Shown one piece after another: positions 1 through 11,540 of a stretch of DNA of 64,000 nt. The DNA lies in assembly GCA_003118195.1 (NCBI GenBank), contig BEXV01000080.1, positions 346,933 through 410,932 on the forward strand, in the 5' to 3' direction. The notes under the pieces were generated by a model that saw only the letters and a list, made by a program, of their open reading frames with translations, had not been told where the DNA came from and searched no databases. The position numbers and the translations under genes were made by a program. Numbering within the stretch: the first letter of the stretch is position 1; every line of letters starts with the position of its first letter. Origin of the DNA: Hemicentrotus pulcherrimus (Eukaryota; Echinodermata; Echinoidea; Camarodonta; Strongylocentrotidae).

Positions 1-27
1 TTTTTTTTTTTTTTTGGGGGGGGGGGG
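1..27. repeat. T15/G12 homopolymer run at the window edge
   Basis: The window opens with 15 T followed directly by 12 G and then a GC-rich patch running to about position 70, unlike the AT-rich DNA that follows. It could be a genuine low-complexity tract, or a contig-end or library artefact. Confidence 0.6.
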
Positions 28-70
28 CCAAGGCCCGCTCGGCCCCCACCCCCTGGATCCGCGCCTGGCA

Positions 71-1140
71 GGATGACACTATACAAATGCGCACCAACAT
101 GACATACTAGTTTATTAAACTACAATGCATACGACCTAATACTAATTTGATACATAGGTGGAGAGGAGAGAAGAAATGACGGTAAAATGCAAAACCAGGA
201 GAAACTAGAACAGAAACCGCAGTGGCTTATACGGGGAGTTTTGGAGGAGAAAGCAAAATGTGTTTTAATATTGTCAATTTGTTAAGGAACCTAAGAGGTA
301 TACATCAGTGATCATATTCTTTGCAGCTTGCATAAAAAGTTAAAATAGCATTTCTTGTTGCCATCATGTCCACAGCGAGTTATTTATTTTAGCTGCCACT
401 GTAGGTTTCACGGCGATAAGTGGACTAAACTATTTATTTTAGCTTCATGACGATCGTTTGTAGTCATTTTGCTCATGGTCATTGTCAGAATTCTTGACAC
501 GGACGTTGGCAAGAAGGTTGATACTCCTTACACGACACAAATTGCGTCTCCCATTACATCTCAGATCAGGTTAAGCAATATAAAATGAAAGTCTGATCTA
601 GCTTGGTTGTGTATTCATCCATATTCGGGACAATCGTGTAAGACAATCTGCAACAGCGAAGGCAGAAAGGATAAAATAGAATATCATATTTCTAAATTCT
701 GTAATCGGTAAATGATTAGCTTTTTCATGCACTTAAGCTTATTTATACATTTTTTTTCTTTCTTCTTATCCCACCCTGGATGAAAATCGAGGTTGAATTC
801 CTACGACATTGCCTAATAAAAGTATCACTTTAGAGGCACCAAATGCGTTAATGGTCCCATGTTTGATCGGTTTCGTCAGGAAGGTCTTGATATAGGAGGT
901 AAAACAAGTTTTTGAACAGTTCTTAATATAGGTCCTACGAGGAGTCGTGCGTCGTTAACGTAACAATCGTGCTATGATAATATTCACGAACTCTTGCTTA
1001 ATGATAGCGATTAAACAAAAAGGAAGGGTTACTTTTTTATATTGAGGGGCACTCAAGCTACATGAATATTTACCTAAAAGTGCCGTTTCTATTCCATCTA
1101 TCAGCAAAAAAGCACGATTAAAGAGAAAAAAAAAGATACG
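71..1140. other. Intergenic, nothing recognised
   Basis: This is AT-rich unique-looking sequence. The open frames are short and lack family motifs. The word TTATTTATTTTAGCT-like occurs twice, near 380 and 430, which is too short to interpret. Confidence 0.5.
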
Positions 1141-1141
1141 T

Positions 1142-1259
1142 TGAGAGAGAGAGAGAGAGAGAGGGAGAGAAAGGAGAAAGAGAAATACAGAGTGGGTGAT
1201 AGAGAGAGAAAGAAGGGGAGAGAGAGAAAGAAAGAGTGTGGATGTGTGAAAGAGAGAAC
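1142..1259 (+). repeat. (GA)n purine microsatellite
   Basis: A run of GA dinucleotides, interrupted by GGGA and AAGA variants, extends over about 118 bases. The serine/leucine-rich open frame on the opposite strand is simply this repeat translated. A looser purine-rich stretch follows at about 1585-1760. Confidence 0.9.
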
Positions 1260-2469
1260 TGTTCAAAACCCAGCGGTCAATGACATCGTGATTTAGTCGT
1301 CAATTATTGTTTACCCAACAGGTGATCGCTCATTATTCTCTGAAAAGCGAATCGTTAAGCGGTGATCGGGGACGACCGGGGAGCAAGGAGGAACAGATGG
1401 ATGAACTAGAGGTCGAGTATCGAATATATTCTTTGAAGGAGCCATCTTCAAGCAGCGCATATTCGGAATTGATCATTTTGTCAGTTGTTCACCTTTCTGG
1501 GTTTGAGCAGACGATATAGTCTATGAATTAATATAGATAAATGAATTTATTCAAACTCGGAGATACAAAGAGTGAATTAAAAAAGTGAAGAGACATGGAG
1601 ATAGAGAGACTGAGAGATGGAGAGAGACTGATGTCCAGACTCCAGAGAGAAGATGTTTTGAGAGAAAAGGAGAGAAATTAACAAAGAGAGAGATAGAGGA
1701 AGAGAAGGATCTAATGGGAAGAGGGAAAATTGATTTTAAAAAAAAAATTATTCAACAGCCGAAGACCCTAAAAGTCAGGAAAAGTGAAATGATATTACGA
1801 AGATGATAGAATGAGTTGATTAATAATATTCTTTACCCAACATTTGTAAAAGTTTGTGCAACGTTGTTCATCGAAAGATGATGATCGAAAGATTAACGGA
1901 AACATACAAAAGATTGACAAAATTTACTGATATATAAAATTGCCGTTTTCGAATTACTTTCGTGAAGACTGGACGCCCAGGGTTGGATGAAATTCAAAGA
2001 AAATAAATACCTTTTTTTTCCACCTGAAGTGCGTATACAACACATCATGTCAAACTTAGGATAACATTCTACCATGTAAACATTTCGAGTTTCTTATTAC
2101 AAGCTGATTTACCAAGAATATGCAGTTTGAAATGTCATTTAGTGTTTATTCAGTAGTAGGCTACGATCATACTTCCGACATCTTCCTTAAATGTTGATAA
2201 ACCGATTTTGACAGACATCGTCAAAATTGGGTCGTAGGAGATGCAAAGTTTAGAGTAGGTCCTAGTTGACGTCTATTGGGGAGCTTCGGGGGTGGCAGTG
2301 ATGGGGATGTGGTAAAAAAAAAATGGATGGGGAAGCTAACATCTGCCGTTAGTTAGATGTGCATGCGGCCTGTGGTGTTAGCCACAAAGCTATGTACGAT
2401 TAAAGAAAAATATTCAAGATCCCCCTTGCCAGTTTTATAACGATCTGTTTTCTTTTTAATTGTAGTTTC

Positions 2470-2845
2470 CTTAACATATTCACTATCTATAAAACAGACC
2501 CCTCCTTTCCTTCTCCAGTCCGTAAACAACCTGGGCAAAGTTTTGCTTGTCACATAAAAGGGTCCTTAACTTGCATGGGGGAATTCAAAGGGTATTTCGC
2601 ATGCAGGTTTACTAAATGCATCCCCCCGCCTTTAGAGAAAATAAAAGACGTTCAATGAGGGGCTTACAGCTCGCATGCATACCCGAGCAGAATCATCTAG
2701 TGCTCAACAAACACCCGCAGACCTAGGGAAAGAGCTCCATTAACTTATTTCATTGTTTATTTAGTTTAGTTTATTGGATGCTTTGTTTCTAATAAAGTCA
2801 ACATGGTCGGGACCGCCGAGCCATGAATTATCTACTTGTCCTAAA
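2470..2845 (+). repeat. Dispersed repeat, copy A
   Basis: This segment aligns by eye with 4375-5130 over several blocks. Shared blocks include ATTCACT..TCT.TA, then CTTGTCA..TAAAAG with ACTTGCATG, then TACT.AA.GCATCCC, then CCGAG.AGAATCA, then GAGCTCCA, and finally GAG.CATGAATTA.CTACT. Identity looks like roughly 65-75% outside indels. It has no recognised coding content and I cannot name the family. Copy B is split by a SINE. Copy A ends next to another mobile element at 2856. Confidence 0.65.
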
Positions 2846-2855
2846 ACCCAAACCT

Positions 2856-3733
2856 GTGTCCACACACAACAAATTCATAGTATAACTATCCCGAAACAAT
2901 ACAGTTTCGGGATAGTTATACGATGAAGTTGTGTGTGTGGACGCTTACTAACGATACGTCGTATAACTAAACGTCGTATAACGAATCGCGGGTCTGGGCA
3001 TCGTTTCGAACCCGAACTCGATATAGAATCACGGAATGGTATGTGTGTGGACGTAACTAGTATTATCACTGGTCGAACTATAACGGTATAACTGGGCGAG
3101 GCTTAAAGTTAAACTTGAGTTCTGGTAATGCGATTGCATTGTAAAAGAAAAGGTAAGGAATGAATCAGAAAAGTTCATCATAAAGCATGTAAGTAATAGT
3201 GTGTAATGCAAAGTTCTGGAGTCATCAAAATCATCATAAATTTGGCAGAGTCTTGGTCAAGTAACAATCACTTACACAGAAAGATGTATATGGGACAACA
3301 CACATAGTGTCGGGGTTGGTACTACCCTGATTTCCCTATCTTTCTATGTTCATTACTCAGCCAGTATACATTTTCTTCCAAAATTGTTTGGCACATGACA
3401 TTTATTTGTAATCTTGAACATTCAGTGTAAGGTTCGTTAGATTCTGTGAGAATTCATTTTTTTTTTTAACCAGTACTCAAGTTTATCTTTAATGTGACCG
3501 CACACGAGGAGACCTGAACTCTCATTTCCGCTTCCGTTTCATGACCGTAGTAGCAAACTGCGCACCTATACGACGTTTCGCTGTAAAGTTTCGGGATTAC
3601 TTTCTTGTGTGTGTGGACACCATGGAATTTATACATTGATTCTTTATACGACGTTTGTTGTCTGTGAACACCCTGGAATTTTTACGACGTTTCTTTATAG
3701 AGTTTGGGGATAACAATTTGTGTGTGTGGACAC
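2856..3733. mobile_element. Putative DNA transposon of about 0.88 kb with GTGTCCACACAC ends
   Basis: The left end reads GTGTCCACACACAAC and the right end, reverse-complemented, reads GTGTCCACACACACAAATTG. Both continue into an ATCCCGAAAC / ATCCCCAAAC-like block, giving imperfect terminal inverted repeats of about 35-40 bp. Internally, 2881-2897 and 2904-2920 form a perfect 17-bp stem with a 6-base loop. That hairpin sits in a larger imperfect palindrome (2857-2942) which repeats the terminal motif. Further copies of the AGTTTCGGGAT..GTGTGTGTGGACAC half-site occur at 3585-3620 and 3701-3732, and TACGACGTTT recurs on both strands. No transposase is visible, so this would be non-autonomous. It could instead be several clustered small palindromic elements. 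Confidence 0.55.
2881..2920. repeat. Perfect 17-bp hairpin with 6-base loop
   Basis: TATAACTATCCCGAAAC at 2881-2897 is followed by AATACA and then by its exact reverse complement at 2904-2920. The flanks continue as an imperfect inverted repeat out to about 2857 and 2942. Confidence 0.9.
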
Positions 3734-4015
3734 GCTGATCCTCTACCAGCCGCAGGCTACAATACATGTATGTTCGATTAAGGATTACATTACAATTTTC
3801 AACAATTTAAAGGAGTCACACCAAGAAGCAAAAGTGTTTTGAATTGATGCAAAATTCATATCATTGCGAAGGGAAAGCCTTACTGATCAATTACAACAAA
3901 TTTCCTCTTCAAAATATGTTTTGGGCCCGCAGAAATCAACTTTCAAAAATGTTAGTTTTGAGATCCAGATTTACTGCCTATTCGTATTTTGTCGTATTTT
4001 GTCGTAGTTCTTCGC

Positions 4016-4140
4016 GTGACGTCACACCCTGGAAACGGCTGTTAAAAAAAGGCTGCTAGCTTCCGCTTGGTCTGCAGCTAGACGCACTAAGCGGAAGCTA
4101 GCAGCCGGTACCGAGCTGTTTGTCCAGGGTGTGACCTCAC
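4016..4140. mobile_element. 125-bp palindromic element (MITE-like)
   Basis: The ends are GTGACGTCACACCCTGGA on the left and, reverse-complemented, GTGAGGTCACACCCTGGA on the right. Nearer the centre, an 18-bp block GGCTGCTAGCTTCCGCTT at 4051-4068 is perfectly inverted at 4089-4106. The whole unit can fold into one long hairpin with a central loop of about 20 bases. There is no coding capacity. The size and structure are those of a MITE, but I cannot name the superfamily. Confidence 0.75.
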
Positions 4141-4374
4141 TATTCAGAGCTCGCTACGCTCGTTTGTTTGGCTTACGTTCGGGGGCGCTTGGGGGGTTTA
4201 AGAAGGGTCTTGAAAAATGGCATTTTACGCCTCTCCACGATACCTATATGATTTCTCAGCGAATCATTCGTGTTTTTCAAGAGAAAATCTTTCCGTCCAT
4301 ATGTAATTTGTTCTAATTATCAGTTTTTAGTAAATTTTCTTTGTGTAGCTCCTTTAAATAAGTGTTTAATTTGT

Positions 4375-5130
4375 TTTCCCTTTCTAATTCACTCTCTTAT
4401 ACAGTCCCATGCAAGAATATGTTAATCTGTAAACTACTTTTCAATACAAAAACAATAATAGCCAGCCATTTACTTGTCATAATAAAAGGTCCCTACAACT
4501 TGCATGAGAAAATACAAGAGGTCTTTCTCATTCAAATCTACTGAAAGCATCCCAACATATCATTCTTTTTGTAGAGGTGTCGTGGTCGAGTGGATATGTC
4601 AGCGGACTGTGGATCACAAAGTCCGTGGTTCGAGTCCTACCGCGGCACTAATATCTTTTGGCAAGACATTGATCTACATTTGCCACACTCCAACCAGGTG
4701 ATAAATGGGTACCCGGTAGGATATGAAAGCTTATTTGGTTTGATTAGCAATGGCGACTGACTGTAATGCTCCCCAGGGAGTGGAGAATATGCATACCTTG
4801 AGTGCGGGTAAGCATGAATCCGATGACCGGGGTAATAACACATCTGTAAAGCGCATTGAGAGGGCCTGCGATCCAGAAATGCGCTATATAAGGACAGACC
4901 ATTATTATTATATTTAAAGAAGTATAGAATGGGTTAAATTACGCCTAGCTGGTACTGATTCCCGAGAAGAATCACCCAGTGGTCGACAAAGACAAGTGAA
5001 CTTGGACATAATTATACATAGAGCTCCAACGAGCTATTTTGTATCTTTCTTGATCCATTTATTGATCTCAGGTATATCTCTGTTTCAAGTACAATCAAGA
5101 CTAGCGAGTCATGAATTAACTACTGTTTTT
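4375..5130 (+). repeat. Dispersed repeat, copy B, split by a SINE
   Basis: The left part (about 4375-4572) and right part (about 4913-5130) together match copy A at 2470-2845. The intervening 340 bases are a SINE absent from copy A. Matching anchors are ACTTGCATG and GCATCCC on the left side, and CCGAG.AGAATCA, GAGCTCCA and CATGAATTA.CTACT on the right. Confidence 0.65.
4573..4912 (+). mobile_element. tRNA-derived SINE, full-length, with intact Pol III boxes
   Basis: The head is a tRNA-like domain at about 4579-4646. An acceptor-like stem GTCGTGG pairs with CCGCGGC using two wobble pairs. The A box is TGGTCGAGTGG (4583-4593) and the B box is GGTTCGAGTCC (4627-4637); both fit the Pol III consensus exactly. 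There is a CGGACT/AGTCCG anticodon-arm-like stem. The tRNA-unrelated body carries AAATGGGTACCCGGTAGG and GATGACCGGGGTAATAA, and the 3' end reads GCGCTATATAA before an ATT-type tail. Related pieces lie at 27855, 33640 (minus) and 55872. It is inserted into the dispersed repeat at 4375-5130. Family naming would need a repeat database. Confidence 0.85.
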
Positions 5131-6290
5131 TTCCTAACATATTTGGTCTCTAAGGAGCATTCATCTTTATTTTTTTNGGGGGAGAAGGTCGCGTGAAAGC
5201 CATAACAGAAAGTTCTTTGTATTTCATATCATCTCAAATCAATGCACATTATTTTTCGGGTGAGCTAATTCGCTATGACTGGCATTGCTTTCAAGATGTT
5301 TGGCATCCTAGGAACCCGGATGATGATGAGGGTATATAATCCCTTTAGACCGATCGTCATATGGAAAAATAATTTCATGGCATCAGATTCCCAGGCACGC
5401 AGAGGGAAATGGTCTTTAAAATGATTGTGCATCTATGACATCAAAGTTGCTCGTAATCAAGACGGCTGTCCTTTGACATGAATACTTTTCATCGACAAAT
5501 GACGAAAGAACAAGTCGTAGAAAACAAATAATGATTAAAAAGCTGACTGGAAGTATATCAAGGCGGTGTGTGGAAATTCGTTAAGTTTTGATTGAAAACA
5601 TTCGTTGCGCTCTCATAAAATTGTGATGAGAAACATCGAGAGCGATAGTCCTGTTGCATTTGTTTATCGGTACAAGGAATTATAATGAACCCTTTAGGGT
5701 TTTCCTTTTATTTTGTTTTTTTTAATATTAATGTACCATTTGTATGCCTGTAGAGGACTTTATTGTCGACATGTAAACGGTTCAATAAATGAAGAGCTCG
5801 AGTCCAAAATAGTAAGATGAAAAATATGCACGTGGCAAATGAGAGTCAAGTTTACTTTATTGCATTTAAAGATATATTTCGAAAGGCAGTCCTAATTAGT
5901 TTCATTTCAACAGGAGTTAAACTGTCGCGATTATGAATTTGTTTATTTGAAACACGTTTCCTAAAGCTAAGTTTTGCTTTTTAAAAAATTTTATGGTGCG
6001 CTTTTTAGTTAATACATCAGGGTAAAATTCAATAAAAGCAACATATTCAAATGTTATTAACAAATATTTTTGGATTTACCTCCTTTTCGATTTAAACATC
6101 TAAAAGCGATGTTTCTAAAGCAACAACAACAATAAATAAATAAATCATTCAATCAATAAATACTTTTTTTTAGCGCAAGTGTTAAACGTTGAACCCTGCG
6201 AGCAAAATGATGCGAGAGAGAATTAAAATTCGTCATTCCATAGTGACAACACATTAAAAAGGGGGAAAGGGCAAATGAAGATAGATAGAT
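5131..6290. other. Intergenic, nothing recognised
   Basis: This is AT-rich sequence with a single ambiguous base (N) at 5177 between a T run and a G run, probably a homopolymer sequencing problem. A small AATAAATAAATAAATC-like A-rich patch lies at about 6130-6165. Confidence 0.5.
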
Positions 6291-6296
6291 GGATAG

Positions 6297-6351
6297 AAAG
6301 AGAGAGAGAGAGAGAGAGAGGGGAAGAGAGAGAGAGAGAGAGAGAGAGATA
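6297..6351 (+). repeat. (GA)n microsatellite
   Basis: Uninterrupted or nearly uninterrupted GA dinucleotides with one GGGGAA break. The overlapping open frames on the minus strand are artefacts of this tract. Confidence 0.9.
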
Positions 6352-7374
6352 TGAAGCAATGGTTGTCTTGGAAAATGGGATTTCCCCAGTAAAAAGGAAA
6401 TAGGCTGGGGGACAAATTGCAATAAATGTCAGTCATGGTTGAAAAGGTCACTTTCAAAGTAGGGTCACCTTTTAAAATGTCACAGAAACTCCAACATTGG
6501 TAATTTTAAAAGGATGCTATCCTAAGAAGGAAAGATATCGGCCATAAAAATACCAATAAGGACTATTTCCGCCTAGATACCCGCCAGAAGCGAACAAACG
6601 GCACTTAAAAGCACACGACGCTCCTTTACGATTTATAAGGAAAGTTAATGGTGCGGTCTTAGATTCCAAGTTTGTGAAGTCCATGCAATGCCTTCATTCA
6701 TCATTGCGTTTATAGCATTGCATTGCAAAAGTCATCACTTTCGGGGTAAAAACGAGAAAAAGATTTAAAAGAATGTTAATTCAAAATGAAAATCGTGTAT
6801 ATCCAGACGTAATAATCGTAGATGGTCGCAGCTTTATTCAATCGGTCAACGACAGTATTGGAACATTCAGTATTGAAATCCTGTTATGTTTCACTGAGCA
6901 CTAGTATATTTCTGAAAATTGGATCAAAGTGCATTGACTTTGAGCAATTGCATTAACTTTAGACGCTGTCAAAAATTTTATATTTTGCTCAGCCAAACGA
7001 CTGCCATTTTTCCTTTATAAAAGTGGGAAAGAAGTGATAAATCAACATAACTTGTTAATAGTGAAGTTGAAATTGTAAAATTTGATCTGATTACAGTTTC
7101 GTCAACGATCGCTGTTCAAAATAATTTTTAATAAGAAGTAAGGGAATCCTGCCTGTACGTTGTCTCACTCATAATTTTTCATTGTGGCCAACACGTTTTT
7201 GTTTAAATCTTGACCAGTAGACGGTGCGAGCTGACATAATACAGAAGACAAAACGAAGAATGTTGATGGAACCAACACAAATTTGATTTCGCAGGGCCAA
7301 GAGGCGCAGACATACCCAGCGAGTGCGGTTTATACAAGGAGAGGTTCGACACGGAACCAAAGAACTATGCTACT

Positions 7375-7702
7375 CGGTAGAGAGAGAGAACAAAGAGGGC
7401 GAAGTGCGAGAGAAAGAAATAGAGCGGAGAGAGAGAGAGAGAGAGAAAAGGGGAAGGGATGGAGAAATACAAAAGAAAGAAAGAGAGAGGGAGAAAAAAG
7501 AGAGAAAAAGAGGGAGGCAGACCGAGACCGAGACAGATAGGCACAACGTTGGGTGAGGGAGGCGGGGGCGGGGGTGGAAGAGACGGACAGATAATAGATA
7601 AAGGTAGACAAAAAGACAGATTAAAAAAAAAAGAGTAATAGACAAACACATATACAGGAAGGAGTAGCAGATACAGAAAGAGAGAGAGAGAGAGAGAGTT
7701 GA
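7375..7702 (+). repeat. Purine-rich (GA)n / GAAA tract
   Basis: This extended, imperfect GA/GAAA/GGGAGG-rich stretch includes clean GA runs at about 7428-7445 and 7679-7698. The many open frames across it (R/E-rich on plus, S/L/F-rich on minus) are repeat translations, not genes. A GT-rich microsatellite follows at about 7970-8028. Confidence 0.85.
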
Positions 7703-7969
7703 TAGAGAATAAGTAGTTGGCTTTTCAAAGAAAAGAGTTCTAATACTTTATCAGACGACGATGTTGCAAGAAAAAAATCGATAACATTAAGTGGAATCCC
7801 CTTGATTACTCAAGGAGAAACGCAATACTATCTTAAAATGTACAAATTGTCTGGATTTCTACTGATCCTGATGTTCCTGCGTAATCGATCTCATTCAGGA
7901 ACGTGCATGTAATCACGTGATCGTCTCCCAGGTTCGTTTCACATCGAAGACATTACAACCATGAAGTAT

Positions 7970-8028
7970 GGTTTGTGTGTGCGCGTGTGTATATGAGTGT
8001 GTGGGTGTGCGTGTGTGTGTGTGATTGT
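7970..8028 (+). repeat. (GT)n microsatellite, imperfect
   Basis: GTGTGT runs interrupted by GCGC, ATATGA and GGGT. Confidence 0.85.
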
Positions 8029-8689
8029 GCGAGATTGGGGACACCAGCTTTTGTTCCATGAAGGCAAGATGAATCTCTCGTCATGCTTGGGTCATCCCTT
8101 TGGCCAGTGACACGTGAAACATAAGGACGGAGATTTTGAAGAGGTGTATAATGTTTTTTTTCTTCATGGAAATGACACCTCTTCAGGAGGTTAGTCTCCT
8201 TACTCGCTTTCTTCAGTCAAAAGTTCATTATTAGCCTGACCTGCGATGACTCATTTTTTCTTAAGGTCTGGTGCAGCCGGGAAAGCCCTCTAAAGAATAT
8301 GATGTAAAAGAATAAGAACAACATAAAAAGCAAGAAGAGCTTGAAGTAGAAGAAAATAAAGAGGAAGAATGCAACAAAAACGAAAACAGTACGCTAAAAC
8401 GTTAATCGTTATGACCAGTGGCATACGATCTAATAAACAATTAATGTTCAAACCCTCATGTCAGAAAATTATCAAATAAACATAATTTGGGCCTGTTTGA
8501 AAGAAATGAGGGCGCACAGAGAAAATAGAAAGGAAAACGTGACAAAAAAATTAACAATGATGATTGAGAGAACTTCTGGAAAAACGTTAAAATTTATGTA
8601 AGTTGAGTAGGTAAGAGTATTTTATAAGCTAATTTGAAAGAATAGTTCGATAAAATTGAGACTCTAATAGAGAATGTGTGTGTAAGAAG

Positions 8690-8770
8690 GAGAGAGAGAG
8701 AGTGAGAGAGAAAGAAGGAGTATAGGTATGTAAAGAGGGGAAAGAAAGATAGATAGATAGACAGATGGGA
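8690..8770 (+). repeat. (GA)n followed by (GATA)n-like tract
   Basis: AGAGAGAGAGAGTGAGAGAGAAAG is followed within 60 bases by a short GATAGATAGATAGACAGAT run. Confidence 0.8.
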
Positions 8771-8799
8771 TAGAAAAGTTAGATATGGGAATATCGAGA

Positions 8800-10050
8800 C
8801 GGGAGAGACGTTTCTTCTATCCAATGTAATGAAATTCAAACAAACAATCGATATAATTTGTGGTATACGCATGGCGTCATATTTATCAATCGAAAGCCTA
8901 ACAAAATTCCTTTAATAAAATTCCCGGAATGTTTCTGTCGAGAACATGGTATATTGACATTCCACGCAATATGACGTTACCCGAACGCTATTTGATTTTG
9001 AGATATGTTTACTTTACTGTTAAAATTCCGATTGAATAAACACGATATGAAGTCTAACACATCAGCATTCGTATGTCAAAATATAAAATTAATGCATAGT
9101 GACACCATTATTATCTTCCTTTTTTGCGGGGGGGGGGGTCAATTCCTGCAGGATTTCTGACATTCAAATCATAATAATTAAGAGCACAGACACAGGAGAA
9201 TTCAACAGATCTTATACATGACAGACAAATAAGTATCTTCAAGACAGAATGAATGTGACTTCTACACCTGCAACTACACTTCTTCATAACAATAGTATTA
9301 TCCGAAAAGCGCTGAGTGTTCAATCTTAAATCTTCAAAAAAATGCATAAGATATCGTTGCCCTGAATTATAATGTGAATATAATTTCAGAACCGTTTTTT
9401 ACAAAAGAAGTGCGCATTTCTTCCATGGCGTCCTCGTGAACCAACTAAACGATTACCACACTACACCTGACCTTAAGAACGCACGGTCTGTTGTAACCCA
9501 ATCCTTCCCGGTTTTTCCCGTTTTTCTTCATTCGCACACATGTTCTTCTTTCCAGCTGTACTAACTCCGTGACTGTACATCATTTAAACTCAAATACAGC
9601 CGTCATTGCAAGTTGATTTCAATGAAAACAAAATAATCAGAACAACAGATCATTGACAATTTTGGAAAAATAGGGCAAATAGTTACTTATCTAATCACTG
9701 GATCATTAAAAAAAGCAGACTGGTTATTATGTGATCTTGTGGCCCCTAAGTACATCACGCATTATTCATACTGATTCTAATGATGATTCTTTCTATTAAC
9801 TAAAAAGGCTAGAAAAGAGGTCATAAGACTTTTCGCAACTCCTTATATTATCTAAGGTTAAATAATCACTAACCAGAGCGGTCAATGGATTAAAAGACAA
9901 TTCAATGTGGAAATTAAACGAGCTGATTAGTAGACCAAACTGGTTATTGAACAACTTTTTAAATGTGATATCCAACTGGTTGGATACTAAGCGAGCTTAC
10001 AATTACAAAATTGGCCGTATATCAATTGGCAGTAAATGGATTTACCTTAC
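8800..10050. other. Intergenic, nothing recognised
   Basis: AT-rich sequence with a short G run at about 9128-9137. No gene, RNA or clear repeat is seen. Confidence 0.5.
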
Positions 10051-10052
10051 CC

Positions 10053-10395
10053 ACGATCTTCTTCTGATATGAACTTATTTAGCCCCCCGTACGCTGTACG
10101 ATCTTAATACGAACAAAGATCAGGAAATAAAGTGATTTACCTTATCTACGATCGTCTTCTGTTATGGACACTGTACGACCTTTATACGAACAACTATCAG
10201 AAAAAATAAACCGATTCACTTCATTCACGATCTTCTTATGATATGAACGTATTGAGCCCATCGAATGCTATATGATCTTAATACGGACAAAATATAAGAT
10301 GATAAACCGATTCACTTTATCACGATCCACTTCTAATATAAACTTATTGAGACCAACGAAAGCTGTACGATCTTAATACGAACAAATATCAGGGA
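10053..10395 (+). repeat. Four-copy tandem repeat, period about 95 bp
   Basis: The anchor ACGATCTTCTTCTGATATGA (with variants) recurs at 10053, 10148, 10227 and 10322, giving spacings of 95, 79 and 95. Each unit continues with a TATTGAGCCC-like block, then GCTGTACGATCTTAATACG, then AACAAATATCAG and an A-rich linker with ACCGATTCAC.TT. The second unit lacks about 16 bases of the GAGCCC block. There is no coding content. It looks like a small minisatellite. Confidence 0.85.
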
Positions 10396-11540
10396 AGTAG
10401 TAATTGCTTGTGCTTCACCCTTCAACACCTACAACCAACAAGCCTGAGCAACATGTTTAATATAGAAAGATCCATAAATATTTTCACTTCTAGATTTGGC
10501 TCTATACCAGCTTGTCTACTCTATCTCTGCATGTATTTAAGAAGAAATACTTGTTTCGTCCATCACTAATATCATCATCTCCCCTGTTAAGAGAATGGGT
10601 GTCAATATGACTGATGCTATTCAGATACCGAAGCTTTTAGAGTGGAACGTTAAACCTTGACTCGCGATCATTCTATCACATCCCCTTTCTTCCTAAAGTA
10701 CCATCTCACCATATTTATAGAAAACATGGAAATAAGGATTCAAATGTGAAATATCAGTGAGAAGAGTGGTCGTAATTGAGATTGACATTTGGAAATTTTG
10801 CACGATAATGGATTAAAATAATGTTGATTAAGTTTTTCATGTTTCACTTCAATCCATTATTATTCTAAAAGAATACAAAAATGATGTAAACGTTAGCGAT
10901 GGTAATTGCGGTAGTGGTATTTCGTATAACACTTTCAATTGGACATTTATGAACGTTTAATTGGATGCAATGCCACTTGTCCTTAATAACAAACAATCCT
11001 TATCGTATGAAAAACATAGCTATCTCATTTCATTTACCGAAGGATAAATATTTGATCTTTTAGTTAGACTATTGTAAATATATCGGAAGTGCATAGTTTA
11101 GAAGATATGAATAAAAGCTGCCTTAAACAGAAATACACTCAAAACATAACACGAAAATAAGCTTGAACATGCACATGTATTTAGAAAGATTAAAAGGAAA
11201 AAAAGGCCGTGACTAAAGAATTTAAAGGATAACCTTCACGAAAAACGAATAAAAAAAATGAAAATCGGTATGGTTTGATCATTTCTTCGACTTTATGCAT
11301 CGGGTGTGCTCCTATCAAACTCTGCCATTGTCCGTACAGGCGTTCGAACGTTCTCATTTATCCGCGCCTTGGAAAGGTGACAGATATATTGGAGCCATCG
11401 GTAATGCATACCACGTTTACATCGTAATCGAAATATGAATTACATGACGATGAAAGAAAATATAAGACCTTGAAATGAAAGAAAGGTGTAGCCGCGGAGG
11501 AACATTAAAACTATTTGAGAAGCATGGAACTTTTGCTTCT

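Noticed and set aside
2345..2395. GCGGCCTGTGG..CACAAAG resembling the anticodon-arm part of the SINE
   Set aside because: The match is about 20 interrupted bases without A or B boxes or body sequence.
4579..4646. Possible functional tRNA gene
   Set aside because: The tRNA-like fold is the head of a SINE. It lacks a clean seven-base anticodon loop and continues directly into the SINE body, and relatives occur elsewhere in the window.
6928..6960. GTGCATTG and TTGCATT words resembling miR-33
   Set aside because: The words are split and do not form a contiguous mature sequence or hairpin arm.
8137..8185. 11-bp inverted repeat TGAAGAGGTGT with a 27-base loop
   Set aside because: Inverted repeats this short are expected by chance in 64 kb, and nothing around it suggests a function.
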